DNA of 64,000 nt. It comes from Apricaphanius iberus (taxonomy: Eukaryota > Chordata > Actinopteri > Cyprinodontiformes > Aphaniidae). Every line of letters starts with the position of its first letter. The first letter of the stretch is position 1. The stretch lies in contig JAPXFQ010002095.1 in the NCBI GenBank assembly GCA_028564705.1, positions 1 to 64,000 on the forward strand, in the 5' to 3' direction. A program made the position numbers and the translations under genes. Positions 33,494 to 45,739 of this stretch are shown here, in pieces. The notes under the pieces are model-generated. The model was not told the origin of the DNA and searched no databases. It saw only the letters and a program-made list of their open reading frames with translations.

Positions 33494-34058
33494 TTACTGT
33501 ACCGCATCCATATTCAGCCGTCCCTTATTGTTGCTCAGAGCCAACTCCTCCGCCACAGTGTAATCTTGATGAGGTGGCCCTGCCCCAGTTTTCCTCATTT
33601 CACTTTTTTTTCTGTTTGCTGTAAACCAATGTTTGTGATTGAATGTTCAAAAAAATAATGAAAGGTTATGGTAAATACTCACCACTTTGAATTATATTTT
33701 TATATTTTGTCTTGATCTGCTGCCAAGAACGTTTGGAGTTGGGGTTGCATCTAAAAATCAATGCTTTCTTAGGATGTAATAGCCTATACATTCACATTTT
33801 ACACACATCTACACACATATACAATATATAATATATATATCTCAACACGAATACATTTTCATTTTAGCATTTAATATATTTTTAACATGCTTAGCCTACA
33901 TATATGTACATTAATTGTTTAACCTACACATTAACGCAATCAGCAATCTTCCTCCACGATTGTTCTCTTGCTTCGGCAGCAGATACAGTGTTACTGCGTG
34001 CTTGAAAAAATACTTCTATATTCTTCATGTTTCTGAAGAATTATCTCTTGCTCCTCCG
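33494..34058 (-). pseudogene. MYB/SANT-like Harbinger accessory protein, three exons
   Basis: Exon a (34058-33928) follows an acceptor TTCTTTTCAG and encodes EEQEIILQKHEEY, then, after a one-step frame change at a T6 run, ARSNTVSAAEAREQSWRKIA and DCVN. Exon b (33750-33683) encodes CNPNSKRSWQQIKTKYKNII. Exon c (33618-33494) encodes ANRKKSEMRKTGAGPP and AEELALSNNKGR and ends in TAA. Introns are 33927-33751 (177 bp, GT...AG) and 33682-33619 (64 bp, GTGAGT...TTTACAG); all phases match. The SANT/trihelix pattern W-x2-I followed by W-Q-Q-x-K-x-K-Y-K-N-I is the partner protein that carries the Harbinger transposase to DNA. The first exon with the start codon was not found. The frameshift in exon a makes this copy inactive. 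Confidence 0.8.
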
Positions 34059-34075
34059 CTGAAAAGAATATAGCT

Positions 34076-35540
34076 GAAGATGCATTTATTTTCATTTAGC
34101 ATGATACCAGAGGTAAGAATGTCTCCTGGCTCTGTAGACCAATCTGGAATATTTTGATATAAGGTTTTCAGGTTTTTGATTGAAATGAATCTTTGGTCTG
34201 ATTTCTGATTTACGATGATTGATGGACATTTATCACCAGCATATGATCCACTTCGTTAAATGCTAAAGTCAGACGAGTCTGTCTTTGACACAAAAGCATC
34301 TGTAGCTACAGAACTCTCCTCCACCTGCACCACAACGACTTCCTGCCTCCCATCAACTTCTTCAGGCTGATAAAACCTGAAGGATTCCTTTTGGGATTAC
34401 ATTTTCTTCTCATTGCTTCTCTGATTTGTTTGCCTGGCATGTTGATCGCAGCTTCTCCGTCTTTATGGTTTTGTTTTGGCTCCATGAAAAACTAAATTGA
34501 GTTACTCAGTCGCTGAAGCCACTGAAGCTTTGCTCTTTCAAACCCACACACAATGCAATCAGCCCCCAAATCACGGCCACACTTTTCCATTGCCGACCAC
34601 ATCTTATCCAGTTATGCATAGCAGGTTTGGACAGTGATGGATTTTTAAATCGTCTTGCTGTAATAAGGATTTCCTAATGTCGGAAACTGATCAATTTATC
34701 TAAACAAGTTAGAGCTTAAATAGGTTTTACAAGCTTTTAGAGACTTCAGCTGTTAAAGTCAAAGTCATCCGTGGCTCAGAGTGAAACTGGGATGGCATAC
34801 TGGGATACATTTCCCACCATAACTACTTTGGGTTATGACGATGTTTATAGAAGGAATCTTGAAACATATGCAAAGTTTTTGATTAGAGGAAACAACTTTA
34901 AGAGGTTAAAATGTGTTATGCAAAAACTAAAATCCTAAGAGAGGAATATTTGGGAAAAACAATCAACCCAAAACAGCTAAAAAGATGGTGAACGAAATAC
35001 GCAAACAGAGCCAATCTAATATTCCGTGCATGTAAGCTGGGAGAAGACAATTACTACGAGGCAGACCTCATCCCATCCTGGCTAAGAAGGAGATCAGCGA
35101 CGAGCTCAGGGTGCTGAGAGTTTAATGGCTGAGCGGCCAGATCTGTGTTTGGAGGAAGCTTAATGTAGCTCACAAGTTAGAAAAAAAGAGGTCAACCCAC
35201 AGGATAAGTGATGAGAGCGTGGGAGTAGTGCTGGGGCTATATGGCCATAAATCTATATTGCAATAAATTGTAATGCGTTTGTAGTAACAATATCTGCTAC
35301 AATATATTCATTTCTTTTAATATGTCAAAATGACTGTTTATTGATATTCTTACATTCCAGATGCATTGCAGCAAAACAACTTAAAAAAGGTTTAGAATAC
35401 CATTTAAATAACATTTAATTTGCTAAATAAATGTGCAAATAAATGAAAAGCTAAATGTTATGAAAACACAAAGTTCAAAACTGTTGCTTATTGATGAATT
35501 TAATATTACACAAAAATTAACCTACATTTATTTTAATTAA
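34076..35540. other. Unassigned DNA; may contain the missing Harbinger right part
   Basis: On the minus strand a short frame from about 34489 starts MEPKQNHKDGEAAINMPGKQ and another stretch at 34260-34075 stays open for about 70 codons, but no domain is recognised. It could be the first exon and intron of the MYB-like gene or chance. The part from 35226 resembles a common repeat tail (gggctatatggccataaatc). Confidence 0.3.
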
Positions 35541-35544
35541 AAAT

Positions 35545-35875
35545 GTTTTAAAGGGCCTATATCATGCTAAATCAAGTTTTTGGAGTTGTCAACCATCTGG
35601 TAATGCAATTTCCTCATAAAAACCCACCAGAGAGGTTTTTGGCTTAATTAATGCATGTCTGAGTAATCCTCCTGAATCCTGCTCTCTGAGCAGCTGCCCC
35701 TCCCTCTTCTAGAAAATGACTGAGTGTTCAACTAGTGACATCACTGGTTGAAGGTTGAGTGCTAGTGGTGTCTGCACTGTCCCCTGCAGGCAAAGCGGCT
35801 TACCTCTGGTAGATTTTTAAACACACCCTCCTCCTTCTTAAAGCTCATAGCTGCTTTGGTTTTTGGTAGCTTAAA
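35545..35875. repeat. Fish-type interspersed repeat (aaagggcctatatcatgc start), unclassified
   Basis: The start and the tgacatcactggttgaagg interior look like a widespread fish repeat. The right boundary is not clear. Confidence 0.4.
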
Positions 35876-36889
35876 CAACTTTTTTTGTTGGATTTTTTTA
35901 CTTTCTCTTTGAAAACGCCTGTTTGGCTGCATGGGTTACAGGATTTTATTCCACATTCCTAAAGAACAGCATCTGGATCAAAGAACAAAGACGCCTGATG
36001 GACATAGAAGTAAGTGGCTACATGCTAATGCTAATGTGGGTTAGCCATTTATCAAGCTGCTTATGTGATCTTATAACAGCATTGTGTGGTTAATTATTGA
36101 TCTGTAGGATCTCAGAATGTTCAGTAAAAGGGTGCAAGCAACATCCACAGCTTTTTTAAATACTGGGCTGGAAAGATCGCTTGCTGGAATCAGCTATGTT
36201 GTTTTCGGCTCTGTCTAAAGTCTGGAGATTTAGCCACTGAAATAAGCTTTATTGACTCTGTTTTTTACAAAAAATAAAAATAAATCAAACGTCAGAGTTT
36301 CATTGTGGTACTTGGTGCATTTCAAATTCCATGTCCTAAACAAGAAATCAATAAACGCACTTTACAAAATGAGCAACACATAAACTACTATGTATATTTA
36401 TTGAAGTGATCAGTTATGAATTATGCATTATGTGCCCACTTGCACATTTTCTCTTTTTAATTTGCTTTAGCCAGCAAAGGATTACTTTGCCCTCCTGATA
36501 CATCCTCTTGTGAATTTTCCTCATTAGATAGAAAATAAATGAAGAGGAGGAACATGACAACTTTTTGATTTGATTAGGTAGAACTGTAATTTTCACAGCA
36601 GAACTCAAGAGATCACAGGTTCTGTGTTGTTCGAGGCTTAATAAGATTCCCCTGAGCAAGGTGTGTAACATTTATTCTTTCTCCATGCCTCCATGGGCCG
36701 ATTTTGCCCGGGTAAAGAAGTAATTATTCTCTTAAAAGGAGTCAACATTTTACTTTCATTCAAATGCTGAAATTAGCTGTAAATAAATGGGGCAATCATT
36801 AGAACCACCATACGAGCGATGGTTAAAAAATATTAAAATAGTTGTCTATGTTAACACCAAATTCCAAACAACACAACTGCTTTAAGTTT
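35876..36889. other. Unassigned AT-rich DNA
   Basis: No feature recognised. Confidence 0.25.
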
Positions 36890-37205
36890 TTAATTTTTGA
36901 AACACCAGATTTTAATATGCTTACATCTAACACTGTGCTCCTTTCCCAGATCAGCTGCTGCTTCATCTGCCATGTTGCTTGAACGAATTTTCTTGTTCAG
37001 TGCGCAATGCATCTTGGTACATGTAGGCCGGTGGAGGATATACTGCACTTGACCTTCAAATCGGAGAAAGGATTGCCTGATGCGTTGGCCGCATTTTAAA
37101 GAGGCTTCGACTTTGGACCAGGCTAGTCGCTGTGCTGGGACATAACTGGCCGAAAAATCCGGCCTTCGAAGCATCCAGCCCCTGGATTTGGACACAGCCA
37201 TTATT
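36890..37205. repeat. Fish-type interspersed repeat, unclassified
   Basis: GC-richer island in AT-rich DNA with ggccgaaaaatccggccttc and cgaagcatcc near its right edge. It gives a 103-codon minus frame without recognisable domain. Repeat status is from general resemblance. Confidence 0.4.
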
Positions 37206-37695
37206 TGGCTAAATTTAAATCATTTCTACGCTAAGTACCAGCTGGGGGTTACATTAAAGGCTTGGAATTAAAATCTTTGGACTGATTGGAAGACCTTAAA
37301 GAGATTTTTTAAAACCATGAGAGCTAAGAACCTGAACATCTTTGATTCAGATACTTTATCTGTGATTTGGACATTTTGACACAATAAAAGCTCATTGGGG
37401 TCTGTTAGCCGGAAGCATTCCTCTCATATAGGTTCAAAGTTCATTTATTTTTTAGCCTAAAAAGTAAATTACTTCCACGATAAATAGAGATACACCTCTT
37501 ATCTGGACTTGGAAGTACCAGAACTAGGCTGTTGCTCTATGGTTCAGAACAAATATTCCATTTCATCTGGAGATCCAGGTCCCAGAGTCTAGATGAAGGC
37601 CTTGTGAGACATATGATGTGGATAAAATGCTCTGGCTCTCCTGTTTCAGGGGGCTGAAGTTCATCAGAGAACTAGGTGTGGGGAATCATCAAGAG
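37206..37695. other. Unassigned DNA
   Basis: No feature recognised. Confidence 0.25.
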
Positions 37696-37699
37696 TTTG

Positions 37700-38115
37700 T
37701 GTGTTACTCAATAAAATTCCTAACATGCAAACATCTAGCCTATGATTGGCTAACAGGAAACCAACAATTATGTTGCCTTCAAACAAATAACTACCTCAAC
37801 TTACTTTCCTGGTGTCGCTCCAAGACAAATTCCAACCGTTTCTTCCTCAGCTCCTCTTTCTTGGGTAAAACATGCAACGCTGATGTGATATCACCACAAA
37901 TAAAATGAGCCATAACGTGTTCCGCCATGTTGTGATGTTGCTAACAGTTAGCTTCTACTCGCCAAGTTGCCAACGGTTAGCTTTTATTACCAAAAACACA
38001 CTCTGCTCTCTCCAAGCCACAAAATCAATCCAGCCTTCCTGTGGGCTTTCCCAATCCAAAGTGGATGGGGGCCATAAATAATAATATTCTCTGTGACAAA
38101 GAAGAGACAGACTTT
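37700..38115 (-). repeat. Interspersed repeat family member (inverted copy of 27590-27930)
   Basis: Shares several blocks in reverse complement with 27590-27930, including actacctcaacttact and the aacggttagctttta / taaaagctaactgtt pair. Confidence 0.6.
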
Positions 38116-40864
38116 TTCTTTGGCTAATGAAGGCAGCGGGGGTTGGACAAAACACTCAGGTGCAGCACACATTTGCAACTCAGAGTGAGCGATTGTATTT
38201 CAATTTTAATGCTATTTTCTTATTCCCATCAGAAAAAGTGATGTTTCACAACCTCAACCATGGTTCATTAATTAAAGCACACACTGAACGTAGCAGTCAC
38301 ACAGTCGTTTGAGTGGATATTGAATACTGAATGTGCTCCAGAGATGTGTGCAAATCACGTTGACGGAGAGATGAATGAGCTGTCTCATTTTCGTTTTGAT
38401 GAAAACAGATGGAAGGAACACAAACATCATTTCCACAGCTTCAGCTGATACAGTTTTCTTTGGGATTATGTAATTTCACCGCCATGCAGTCAATAGTCAG
38501 CTGATAGCTTTGCTGTAAAGAAAGGAAGAACAAATCACACTGTTTTCTTAAATATCTGCTTTTCTATTAATATAACATCCAAACATGCACATTGCTTTGA
38601 GCTGGAGGGAAGCTCCACTCTATTCTGATTTTATGTGTCAATTCAGAAAGTGATGCATGACACACATGATGAGTCTGTTGTCAACAGGAGAGGACAAGGG
38701 CGTCTCCCTGAACTCACTCATAAAGTTATATATGTTGGGAAATGATCGATAGCCATTTACTACGTAAGTGACCACCCCAATGACTGAGTTGCATGGACCA
38801 TTTATTTTCCATCATGTTTTGTTTTACAGTAGCTAGAGGACTGGGTTTTAAAAATCATCAGAAGCATCTCTCTCAGAATCGACGCTCCAATAAATCAAAA
38901 CAAATTGTCCTGTTGGTTGTGTTTGTTTGCACCTTTCATGGCAAATAGCTATTGTTAGAAGCAGGATTTAGGGATTACCTTGGATAAATGTAACATTGCT
39001 TATGGTGTGTGCGCAAATTCCGGCATGTGGGATGAGCTGCCAGAGACATCTAAGAGTAATAGGCAACCATAGATAATCTAACGAGTTGTCTGCAATTAGT
39101 CACTGAAGATCAACTGACATTTTTCTGATTAGTTAGCATTTAAGTGATTGCAACTTATCAGAATGAGTTAACGGGACAGTTATTTGGGTGGGGTCATGTG
39201 GAGAGTTTCTCAACAGGAGGTATTTTATATGCAGTTGACAGCAGTACTTGTTCTTCTTTGATTGACCTTTTAAAAAAATCACAAAACTCAAAAACAAAAA
39301 TGTGGTCCATCCAGACTCAACTTTATTGTCCTCTTCTGTAAATAGGGCCTCTCCAGCTTTCTAAACCCATGTACCTAATAATGTGGCGCCGCTTGTAAAG
39401 TTACTGTCAAAAGTTAACAGCAATAAATAAGCTTATTTAGCCTGTCTTAAATAAGTAAATAGTGGATCATTTCTCAAAAACATATTTGTGTCCATGTGAT
39501 ATGGCTGGATTCCATACAGATTGAGATGAGGATAAGGATGATGCAATATCTGTTGGAGTTTTAACATATTTATTTAGGACGTGAAACCCATCTCCTGGGT
39601 AATAGCTCTCTCCCCATCTAGACGTGAGTGTCTCCTGCTCTTGTGAGTGTGAGTCCCTGTGTGCCTCTGTGTGTGCTGTTGTGTGAGGGTGTGTTATCAG
39701 CTCCAGTTTAGACAAAATAAAAGGCAAAAGCTGCGTCATTCAACTACATCAGTGTAGGCAAAATATCCATGACATTTAAAGACAATGTTCATGACTCTGC
39801 AATTTTCTGGAATTTTCCTCTGCTGCTGTTACTAATAATTACTAATCTCAGAAAAGAACTAATCTTGAAAAAAAAATTCACAACAGTCTCCCCTTTTTAC
39901 ATCCATAAAAAACAAATTATTTCAAGATTTTAATACATTTTGTAATGATAGTGGGAGAGAGCGAACAAAAAAAAAACAACAACAAAACAATGATCACACA
40001 ATTTATTCAAATTTAGGCATTTCTCATGCTCTCCATAGGAATTAGCTCAGAGTTATCAGGAAATTGTCCATTTAGATGACTTTGACTTTGTTCTGTTGTC
40101 AGAACCGGAAAAAAACCAACAACAAAAAAACATCTGGGGTCTTTTGATTCTTCTGGTGTTGGTTTTTTGTTTACCGCTCAGTTCATTTGATGGGAAAAAG
40201 ACATTCTGACGACATCCCTGCTCCTGGGACAGTCACACTTTGTCTTGTCATCTGCCAGAAACTAAAAGAAATCCAACAGAGAGAGATGTTATGTAGCCTC
40301 TTAAGCACGTCTCAATGAGATGTTAAATGTCCACTCACTGTGTACCACTGTGTACTCTTCCCTTGGTTGTTGGTTCTAGGCCGTCGTTGTGAGCCCCAAG
40401 GTCCACCTCTGGGCCCCTTCAGCTTCTTCACCAAGTGGCCCCTGCCAGAAGGGATCTCAGAAGCATGTATTTATAAATGTCAAAGTTAAAACTAAATATC
40501 CACTCTACAAGCTGAATATTTAACTTTTAACTAAAAACTTAGCAAGCTAAATATTTAGTTTAATTTGAAGTTAAATATTCATCTCTAGGCTAAATATATA
40601 AAGCTAGCAGGCTAAACTAGGTTGTTAGGTATGTAGCTTCAAACTGAACATTTAGCTAATGTGTAAATTTAATTGCTGTGGCATTTATAAATGAATAAAT
40701 AACATACATGCAAATACAACTTTGAAAAATGAAACGCAGATTTTTCTATTATGTTATGCCAAATAACCCAGATTATAGAGCTCTGGCAGTTGACGTGGCG
40801 TCTCCCAGAATGCAACAGGTCCAATCGAATGGCCCCATTTTGGCAGGCAGATTCCTGCTGTTGT
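38116..40864. other. Unassigned DNA
   Basis: No gene recognised. The 90-codon minus frame at 39739-39467 is low-complexity (His/Thr from a GTGT-rich stretch). 40440-40640 has loosely repeated words of ctaaatatttag type. Confidence 0.3.
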
Positions 40865-40904
40865 TGTTATGTGCAGCTAACCTAAACTAAAAAACGGTAA
40901 ATAT

Positions 40905-41455
40905 GGTCATTTCACAGTGACACGCACCCTTTAGGTCGGAATATACGAGCTCCAACTCGGAGCTCTGAGAGTAGACCGAGTAGGAAGTACTGAAAAGGAG
41001 AACAAAGATGGCTGCGCCCGTAGTTGAGATATATTTTCTTTGTATTCGCAATGTTGGTCATTTCAATGTCATTTTTAATGCTCTTACACACTTGACTAAA
41101 TTTCTGCTTTAATCCAGTCACCAATTTATACATTACACGGCCTTACTGTGTGTGCAATACAATGTACAGCTTTGTTTTTCATGCTGTCTGCTGAAGATGC
41201 TATGCCGCTAACAACAATAGCAATAACTAGCCCGCCCCTCGACAGCTGCTGTCCTCAAAGCGTCCGTGTTCTTTCCGATTCGGTGTGTAGCGAGACAAAC
41301 TGGAATGCTATAAGTCGGTATGACGTCACGTTCTCGTGTAAAGCGACTCGGACGCCCGAGTTTCCGAGACAAATAGAATGCAGCATTAGGGTAAGGGTTT
41401 CCCAGGGATCCAGAACGCAGAAAACGTTGGATTATTGCAACGAAACATGCTAGCA
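40905..41455. repeat. Possible MITE-like interspersed repeat, unclassified
   Basis: The ends contain related inverted words (aactcggagctctgagag near the left; gactcggacgcccgagtttc near the right) around an AT-rich interior. Open frames on both strands show no domain. Confidence 0.35.
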
Positions 41456-41736
41456 ATCAGCTAAAATTAAGCTGTAGGATCCCGTGAGCAAAGGTTTCAG
41501 CTTATTTGGCGACCACTTCATATCAGCTCCATGAACCAACGTTTCCTCGACTTTATATGGTATTTATTTTACGTGCTTTTATTACCATTTTTAGCGAACT
41601 TGCTACAGTTATTTTGCCGCAGGAAGATTACAGAACTGGATCTTGTTAATAGACCCTGATTGAGCCCATTTATATCCCTTTCAAGTTTTTATCTGCTTTA
41701 AGCGATGCTCCCAAGTAGGAAAAGGGAAAATTGATC
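41456..41736. other. Unassigned DNA flanking the hAT element
   Basis: No feature recognised. Confidence 0.25.
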
Positions 41737-43101
41737 AGGAAATTCAGGGGCGGATCTACTGGGGTGGCATAGGGTGGAAGTTGCCACCCTAAAAGAAAGC
41801 CTTGCCACCCCAGCTGCCACCCCAGCCGGCGGCTATGAAATCAATAAATAGTTGTGTAAAATCGGACATTAAGCGCATGAAGCTCCTTTTCTGACAACAT
41901 TGAATGCAGCACGGCGTAGCCGGACCATAAACTGTATACTCCAGACGCTTCTGAGAGGCGGGAAGTGAGAGAAAAGCCGACCTGCACACAGAAGGCAGGA
42001 GCACACCAGGGAAGAGGAAACTATGCCATCTTACAAAATAGAATATCATTTCTAGCTCAATGCTGATTGTTTTGAAACTGTTTGAGGCGATAAAATTTTA
42101 AAATCATAATTTTTGCAACTTGTAAACTAAGTCAGAGAAGGTGAAATCTTTACGTTTGTCAAGAAAAAACAGGTAAAATTATATTAAATTCTACAGAAAT
42201 GAAGCGACAATGAAGCATCTGTAGTTTTTTCTCACCAAAGACAAAGGTGAGAAAAACGGAGAGTAACGTGGTGAGTAAAGTGGACGGAGGAGACGATGTG
42301 GAAGAAGAGAGAGAGGAGCGACAGAAAAGTGATAGAGGGGAAGGACGAGATCAAGGACAGGAGAGAGTGCTAGAACGGCACATCGGAGAGGAGGCGAAGG
42401 AGGGAGAGAATCACCAAGATGAAGAGGGAGAAAGAGAAAGACAGGGCAACATGGAGGGCTGAGACAGCACCAAGAATATCCAGTCTACTTAGTCCACATG
42501 GTAGGGACACACAGCATACTGACTTACATCTTCATCTAGAATAAATTGGTATTTTGATAAACTTTTCTTTTTTAGGAACACGCCCCCTGTGAGACAATAA
42601 ATTATATTTCTGTTCTATTCCAGACTGAACATTTTAGGAAGTTTTGCTCAAATGTCTGCAAAAAAATATTTAAATTCATTTCTCCTAATTACCAAGTTTA
42701 CTTTATATTAGAAAATACAGATTTTTGAGTATTATGAAGTTAAAAAAAGTTAAAGGGAATTTAAAAAAAAACATAATTTCTGGACTTTATTCATCCTTAC
42801 ACTGAATTTTCTCCAGGGGGGCTATGATGATGGCTAGATATTAGAGTTGTCAAACGATCATTTTTTCTAACCTAATAAATTACAGGGTAGCTGTGAATTA
42901 ATCCGGACTAATTAACATTCCTGAATATGACTAAAAAACCTAAAATTTTTAGTGTAAAGTGAATTGTCGAAGCGCTTTTTTTCATGAAATAAAGGAGAGA
43001 TTAATAGAATTTTGTTTTAACTCCACATCAATGCTTTTCTTTTTCATCATATGGTACATTTCCCGACTGCTGGTTTTTTCCATCCCATGTAGAGATTTTC
43101 A

Positions 43102-43178
<77 letters not shown>

Positions 43179-43318
43179 TGTACATATATATAGGTGAAAA
43201 TCTCTACATATATACACAGTTGTTGTTGATATATATACATATACTAGCGTATGGTGCCACCCCAGAAATATTCTTGCCACCTCAGAAATATTTTTCTAGA
43301 TCCGCCCCTGAGGACATC
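41737..43318. mobile_element. hAT-superfamily element, 1566 bp, decayed
   Basis: The element is 41745-43310. Both ends have the perfect 14-bp terminal repeat CAGGGGCGGATCTA, followed by ggggtggca-type subterminal words. The 8-bp flanks AGGAAATT (41737-41744) and AGGACATC (43311-43318) agree at 6 of 8 positions, as for an old hAT target duplication. A 71-codon acidic/basic frame at 42247-42462 (VEEEREERQKSDRGEG) is low complexity, and no transposase core is recognisable. The right third holds a long AT palindrome. Confidence 0.85.
43087..43209. repeat. AT-rich palindrome of 123 bp with unique arms
   Basis: Arms ATGTAGAGATTTTCACCTAT... at the left and its exact reverse complement at the right (ending 43209) enclose about 75 bp of (AT)n with a central actgtac. 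The whole can extrude as a cruciform. Confidence 0.92.
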
Positions 43319-44859
43319 GTATGTCAGCGAATCTCAGGTCCGGTTAAAGGTGCGCTCTGACAGCTTCTGAACTATTAAACGGTATCCCAGAGGCATGGTA
43401 AGGGTGAAAGATGTTTAATCTTTTTAATTTCCCACTATATCCAATAACAAGTACCATTTTAAAATGGAAACTCTGACTGAGTAAAATCCCAGCTGGCGAC
43501 GTTCATTTTGATTACTTTCATGCCTGCCAGCGCGTCTCCTACACTCTGGGAGTCAGGTAACGTCCACAGCTCTATTGTTGTTCATTTTTGTGTGTGTAAG
43601 TTTATACTCCATACCAAACACCTTTAAACAGCTGGAGAAAATATTTAAAAATAACATCTCTTAGATTTCGGGCGTTTTTTTCTCCCCATACTGAGTATTG
43701 CAGTTTCTAAAACAATTCAGGCAAAAGCCAAACACAATGAGTTTTATTTTTGTTTTTTTGTTTTTACTTTCAATTAACCTGTGCAAAGAGACATAATTAT
43801 TTCTGTAGTGTTTTTTTTTTATTCACTGTATATGTTAGAAAAAAATGTCATACAGTACGTACATACCTGGGTTAGTGACAACAACCCCCTGAAAATTGCT
43901 GAAATCTGTGAATACTTGAGACAACCTAAAAATGCTAAATGCTAAAAATGTTGATAGTTCAAACATTATATATACACCTTAAAATGATTTAATACATACA
44001 ATGGAAACAGCAGGCAATAACATATCATTTACCTTCATTATTGAGGTGCTTATGTCACCTTATTACTTCCTTTTTCACTAAGAAACTATTTAATTTCCTG
44101 CTTGTCTTAATAAGCTTGTACCCTAAAAGTATGTGAAGTGCTACATTTAAATGATCTTATTGTATTATATTCTTTTCGCTTTCAGCTGCCTGACACCAAA
44201 AAAACAGGGTTCATTTATGACATAATGAGTCTGACTCAGAGATCCAGATAACCCAGGATGTTATCGGACTTCTGGGATATTGAATAAACACATAAAGCCC
44301 ACATGATCCGCATCTAATAGAAGCAGAATTTTAATCAGAACCAGAACCACTGTAACGAAGAGAGAGCATTAAGACGATAGCAGCTAAAGCTGAAAGTTGT
44401 GTGATGTAAATTATTTTAATGATGGGTTATAACAAAGGAAGTGATGCAGAGAGAAGGGAGGTTCAGAGCAGTAACCACCATTAAGACCCACTGGTTCTGA
44501 TCAGTGAAAGGTGCAAAGCTAAGTGGAGTGGCTTTCTGGCTGAGGAAAGCAAAGAAAGAGCTTAGTGGCACACTCCTACAGTCTGAAGTGGACTCACAAC
44601 TTTCTGCTGGGTTTTTCATGTTTAAGGCTGAAACAGACTCTGTTCAGACAGGAAGGTTCAGCAGAAATCTGACTGCTGGACAACATCTGGAGAAAATCAG
44701 ATTTTTCTTTCCTCTCTCAATAAACAGGAAGCATTTGGGTTTCCACCTAAAAATCATCATAGTATCATCTCACCTCCTACAGTGACTGGGAAACATCTTC
44801 ATTGTGCACCATTGTGAGGTAAAGTCAGAGGATCCAAAACCATCCCATAATACCTCTAG
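43319..44859. other. Unassigned DNA
   Basis: No gene recognised. The 93-codon frame at 44504-44785 has no domain features. Confidence 0.3.
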
Positions 44860-45660
44860 CTGTATGTTTAGGCTGGTTGTCCTGCTGGAAGGTATTATGG
44901 GAAATTTTTTTCAAGATTAGTGATTGGTAATTATTAGTAAAGGCATCCAGGAAATGTGGCATAACATGGGTCTCTGAAGAGACTGAAGTTGGAAAAGACT
45001 TATGGACTTATGGTTGAAGGACTCATCTTATTGTTGTGATGGAAAAGCTCTGGAAGCTTCCTGTGACATCGTTATAAATACGTTTAAACGCCATTGGAGT
45101 CTGAATCATCCTTATCTTCATCTCTATGGAATTCTGACACAGCAAAGATGAATTTCCGCCCCAGTCTCAGCTCTTCCTCAGCCTCCAACAGGTTTTAGCT
45201 CAATCCATCTTCCCAACTCTAACCAGCTTTCCTGAAGACAATTTTCCCCACAGCATGATGCTGTCACCACTGTGTTTTAACAATGAGTAGATTGCATTAA
45301 AGGTATTTGTTCAGTTTGTAGGCCAGAGGGATCCTTTTCGCCGGGTTTCACAGGTTTGGTGTCTCGCCTACAGTAGTCGTGACGAACTGCCAACAGTATT
45401 CCTCTTAGTAATGCTTCAGTTTTGATCCTCTTCGATAAAAATACAGATTTATCGGGTCCACTGCTAATAGTTGTCCTGTGGACAGATTCTCACACCTGAG
45501 CTGTGGCTTTCTGCAGCTTCTCCAGAGCTTCTCTGATTAATTCTTTCCTGTCAGTCCAGGGGGATTGACAGGAGAGAATTCATTAAAAATAGTAATCTTG
45601 TACCCACAACCGTTAGTAGAGTTCCCCTTTTCAGGTTTAAACTTTACACTGCAGGTATTA
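44860..45660 (-). mobile_element. Tc1/mariner-like element, heavily decayed
   Basis: Minus-strand words match the typical fish Tc1-like body: gcatgatgctgtgggg-type text at 45250, gggaagatggattgagctaa at about 45216, and agactggggcggaaattc at 45170. The plus strand has the usual ggttgtcctgctggaagg and gttgtcctgtggacagattc. Frames are destroyed. A related piece lies at 63550-63770. Confidence 0.6.
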
Positions 45661-45680
45661 CTACTAGCTCAGCCAGGATT

Positions 45681-45682
<2 letters not shown>

Positions 45683-45716
<34 letters not shown>

Positions 45717-45739
45717 ATCTTTTTTTTTTTTTTTTTTTT
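45683..45739. repeat. Interrupted poly-T (poly-A tail of minus-strand LINE)
   Basis: Two T-runs split by atgatc, directly next to the target duplication. Confidence 0.92.

Larger units (their letters stand above)
33017..34075. mobile_element. PIF/Harbinger element, internally deleted, with transposase start and MYB-like gene
   Basis: The left end reads GGGGCCTGTACTGTACCATG, similar to the GGGCCTGTAC-type termini of Harbinger elements. Inside are the first 65 codons of a HARBI1-like transposase (plus strand) and, converging on it, a three-exon MYB/SANT-like gene (minus strand). The two genes nearly touch at 33475/33494, so the DDE domain is deleted. The right terminus was not found; it should lie past 34058. 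Confidence 0.75.

Noticed and set aside
42959..43360. 133-codon frame with a long Tyr-Ile repeat
   Set aside because: Produced by the (AT)n palindrome inside the hAT element.
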